This document shows, piece after piece, positions 63,429-64,000 of a DNA stretch of 64,000 nucleotides. Under the pieces are notes generated by a model. That model was not told the DNA's origin, searched no databases, and saw nothing but the letters and a program-made list of their open reading frames with translations. Each line of letters begins with the position of its first letter. Position 1 is the first letter of the stretch. The DNA comes from Sphingomonas yabuuchiae. GTDB taxonomy: Bacteria > Pseudomonadota > Alphaproteobacteria > Sphingomonadales > Sphingomonadaceae. Location: positions 124,001-188,000 of the forward strand of contig NZ_JACHNX010000005.1 in assembly GCF_014199595.1 (NCBI RefSeq). Reading direction: 5' to 3'. The position numbers and the translations under genes were made by a program.

Positions 63429-64000
63429 GCGACTATATCCTGACGTTGGCGTGCCAGGACCGGGTCGGCATCGTCGCCGCCGTGTCGGGTGCGCTGGCGG
63501 GGATCGATGGCTTCATCCTCGACAGCCAGCAATATGCCGATCTGGAGACGGGGCGCTTCTTCCTGCGCATCGTCTTCACCGGCCAGGGAGAGCGTTTCCC
63601 GACCTCGGTCGAGGGGGTGCGCGCGGCGCTGGCCGAACCCGCCGCACGGTTCGGCTTCGACTGGCATGTCGCGCCCGCCACCGAGCGACCCCGGATGCTG
63701 ATCGCGGTGTCGAAGGGCTCGCACTGCCTGAACGACCTGCTCCATCGCTGGCGGACCAACACGCTGCCGGTCGAGATCGTCGGCGTCGTATCCAACCACG
63801 ACTCTTTGCGCCCGCTGGTCGAATGGCATGGCCTGCCCTGGCACCATCTGCCGGTCGACAATGGCAATCGCGCGGAGCAGGAAGCGGCGATGCTGGCGTT
63901 GATGGAGGAAAGCGGCGCCGATTATCTCGTCCTCGCCCGCTATATGCAGGTGCTGGGCGAGCGGCTGGTCGCCGCCCTTCCGGGGCGGTGCATCAACATC
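63425..64000 (+). CDS. purU: formyltetrahydrofolate deformylase, 5' part
   Basis: 192 codons, cut at the window edge. N-terminal ACT domain (YILTLACQDRVGIVAAVSGALAG, residues 4-26; DSQQYADLETGRFFLRIVF) followed by the start of the formyltransferase-like domain (LIAVSKGSHCLNDLLHRW, GVVSNHDSLRPLVEWHGLPWHHLPV). PurU hydrolyses 10-formyl-THF to formate and THF. ATGA overlap with VOC 2. Fits the one-carbon theme of the operon. Confidence 0.92.
   Translation, partial: MSDYILTLACQDRVGIVAAVSGALAGIDGFILDSQQYADLETGRFFLRIVFTGQGERFPTSVEGVRAALAEPAARFGFDWHVAPATERPRMLIAVSKGSHCLNDLLHRWRTNTLPVEIVGVVSNHDSLRPLVEWHGLPWHHLPVDNGNRAEQEAAMLALMEESGADYLVLARYMQVLGERLVAALPGRCINI

Overview
The window looks like chromosomal DNA of a high-GC alphaproteobacterium of the Sphingomonadales, most likely Sphingomonas or a close relative (inference). 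Reasons: a complete PhyR-NepR-EcfG general stress response locus with a PhyP-type histidine kinase, the alphaproteobacterial order NDUFA12 - DUF2155 - aat, a full mraZ-to-ftsZ cluster, the argS - SPOR - nagZ - scpAB - tatABC order, and several families of intergenic inverted repeats that resemble those I recall from sphingomonads. No rRNA, tRNA, CRISPR, phage or transposase gene was seen.

Layout. 0-16.8 kb is mixed housekeeping: the 5' end of a YdeP/FdhF-type molybdoenzyme gene, trxB, a universal stress protein, the E2 and E3 subunits of pyruvate dehydrogenase (pdhC, lpdA) around a thioesterase, a cysteine hydrolase, a polytopic membrane protein, a DUF3140 gene, a fatty acyl-AMP ligase, recX, a double cold-shock-domain protein with a DUF192 lipoprotein, NDUFA12 and DUF2155, then aat and a ParA-like ATPase on the other strand, a lipoprotein and cysK. 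17.2-35.9 kb is the division and cell wall cluster mraZ-rsmH-ftsL-ftsI-murE-(43-aa ORF)-murF-mraY-murD-ftsW-murG-murC-murB-ddl-ftsQ-ftsA-ftsZ, nearly every junction a 4-nt ATGA/GTGA/TTGA overlap, closed by a strong terminator. 36.3-47.8 kb continues the cell-envelope and chromosome theme: a TPR/SPOR protein, dgt, argS, a second SPOR protein, nagZ, scpAB and tatABC.

48-54 kb is the stress-response region: an entericidin lipoprotein, phyP and nepR on the minus strand behind a good sigma-EcfG promoter, divergent phyR, a tiny membrane protein, ecfG, and 1.1 kb further on a second small NepR-like ORF. In that setting NepR sequesters the EcfG sigma factor, phosphorylated PhyR releases it by partner switching, and PhyP acts on PhyR. 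54-64 kb carries glnE, bcp, a DUF455 ferritin-like protein, an M23 peptidase, erpA, xthA, a coiled-coil lipoprotein, SWIB and DUF2945 small proteins, and a coupled operon frmA-VOC-VOC-purU (the last cut by the window edge), which points to formaldehyde and one-carbon handling.

Six real genes are under 60 codons or cut by the window edge and were found by direct reading: the YdeP fragment, the murE/murF 43-aa ORF, entericidin, nepR, the phyR/ecfG membrane peptide and the NepR-like ORF. All names rest on motif recognition and gene order; no database search was run.
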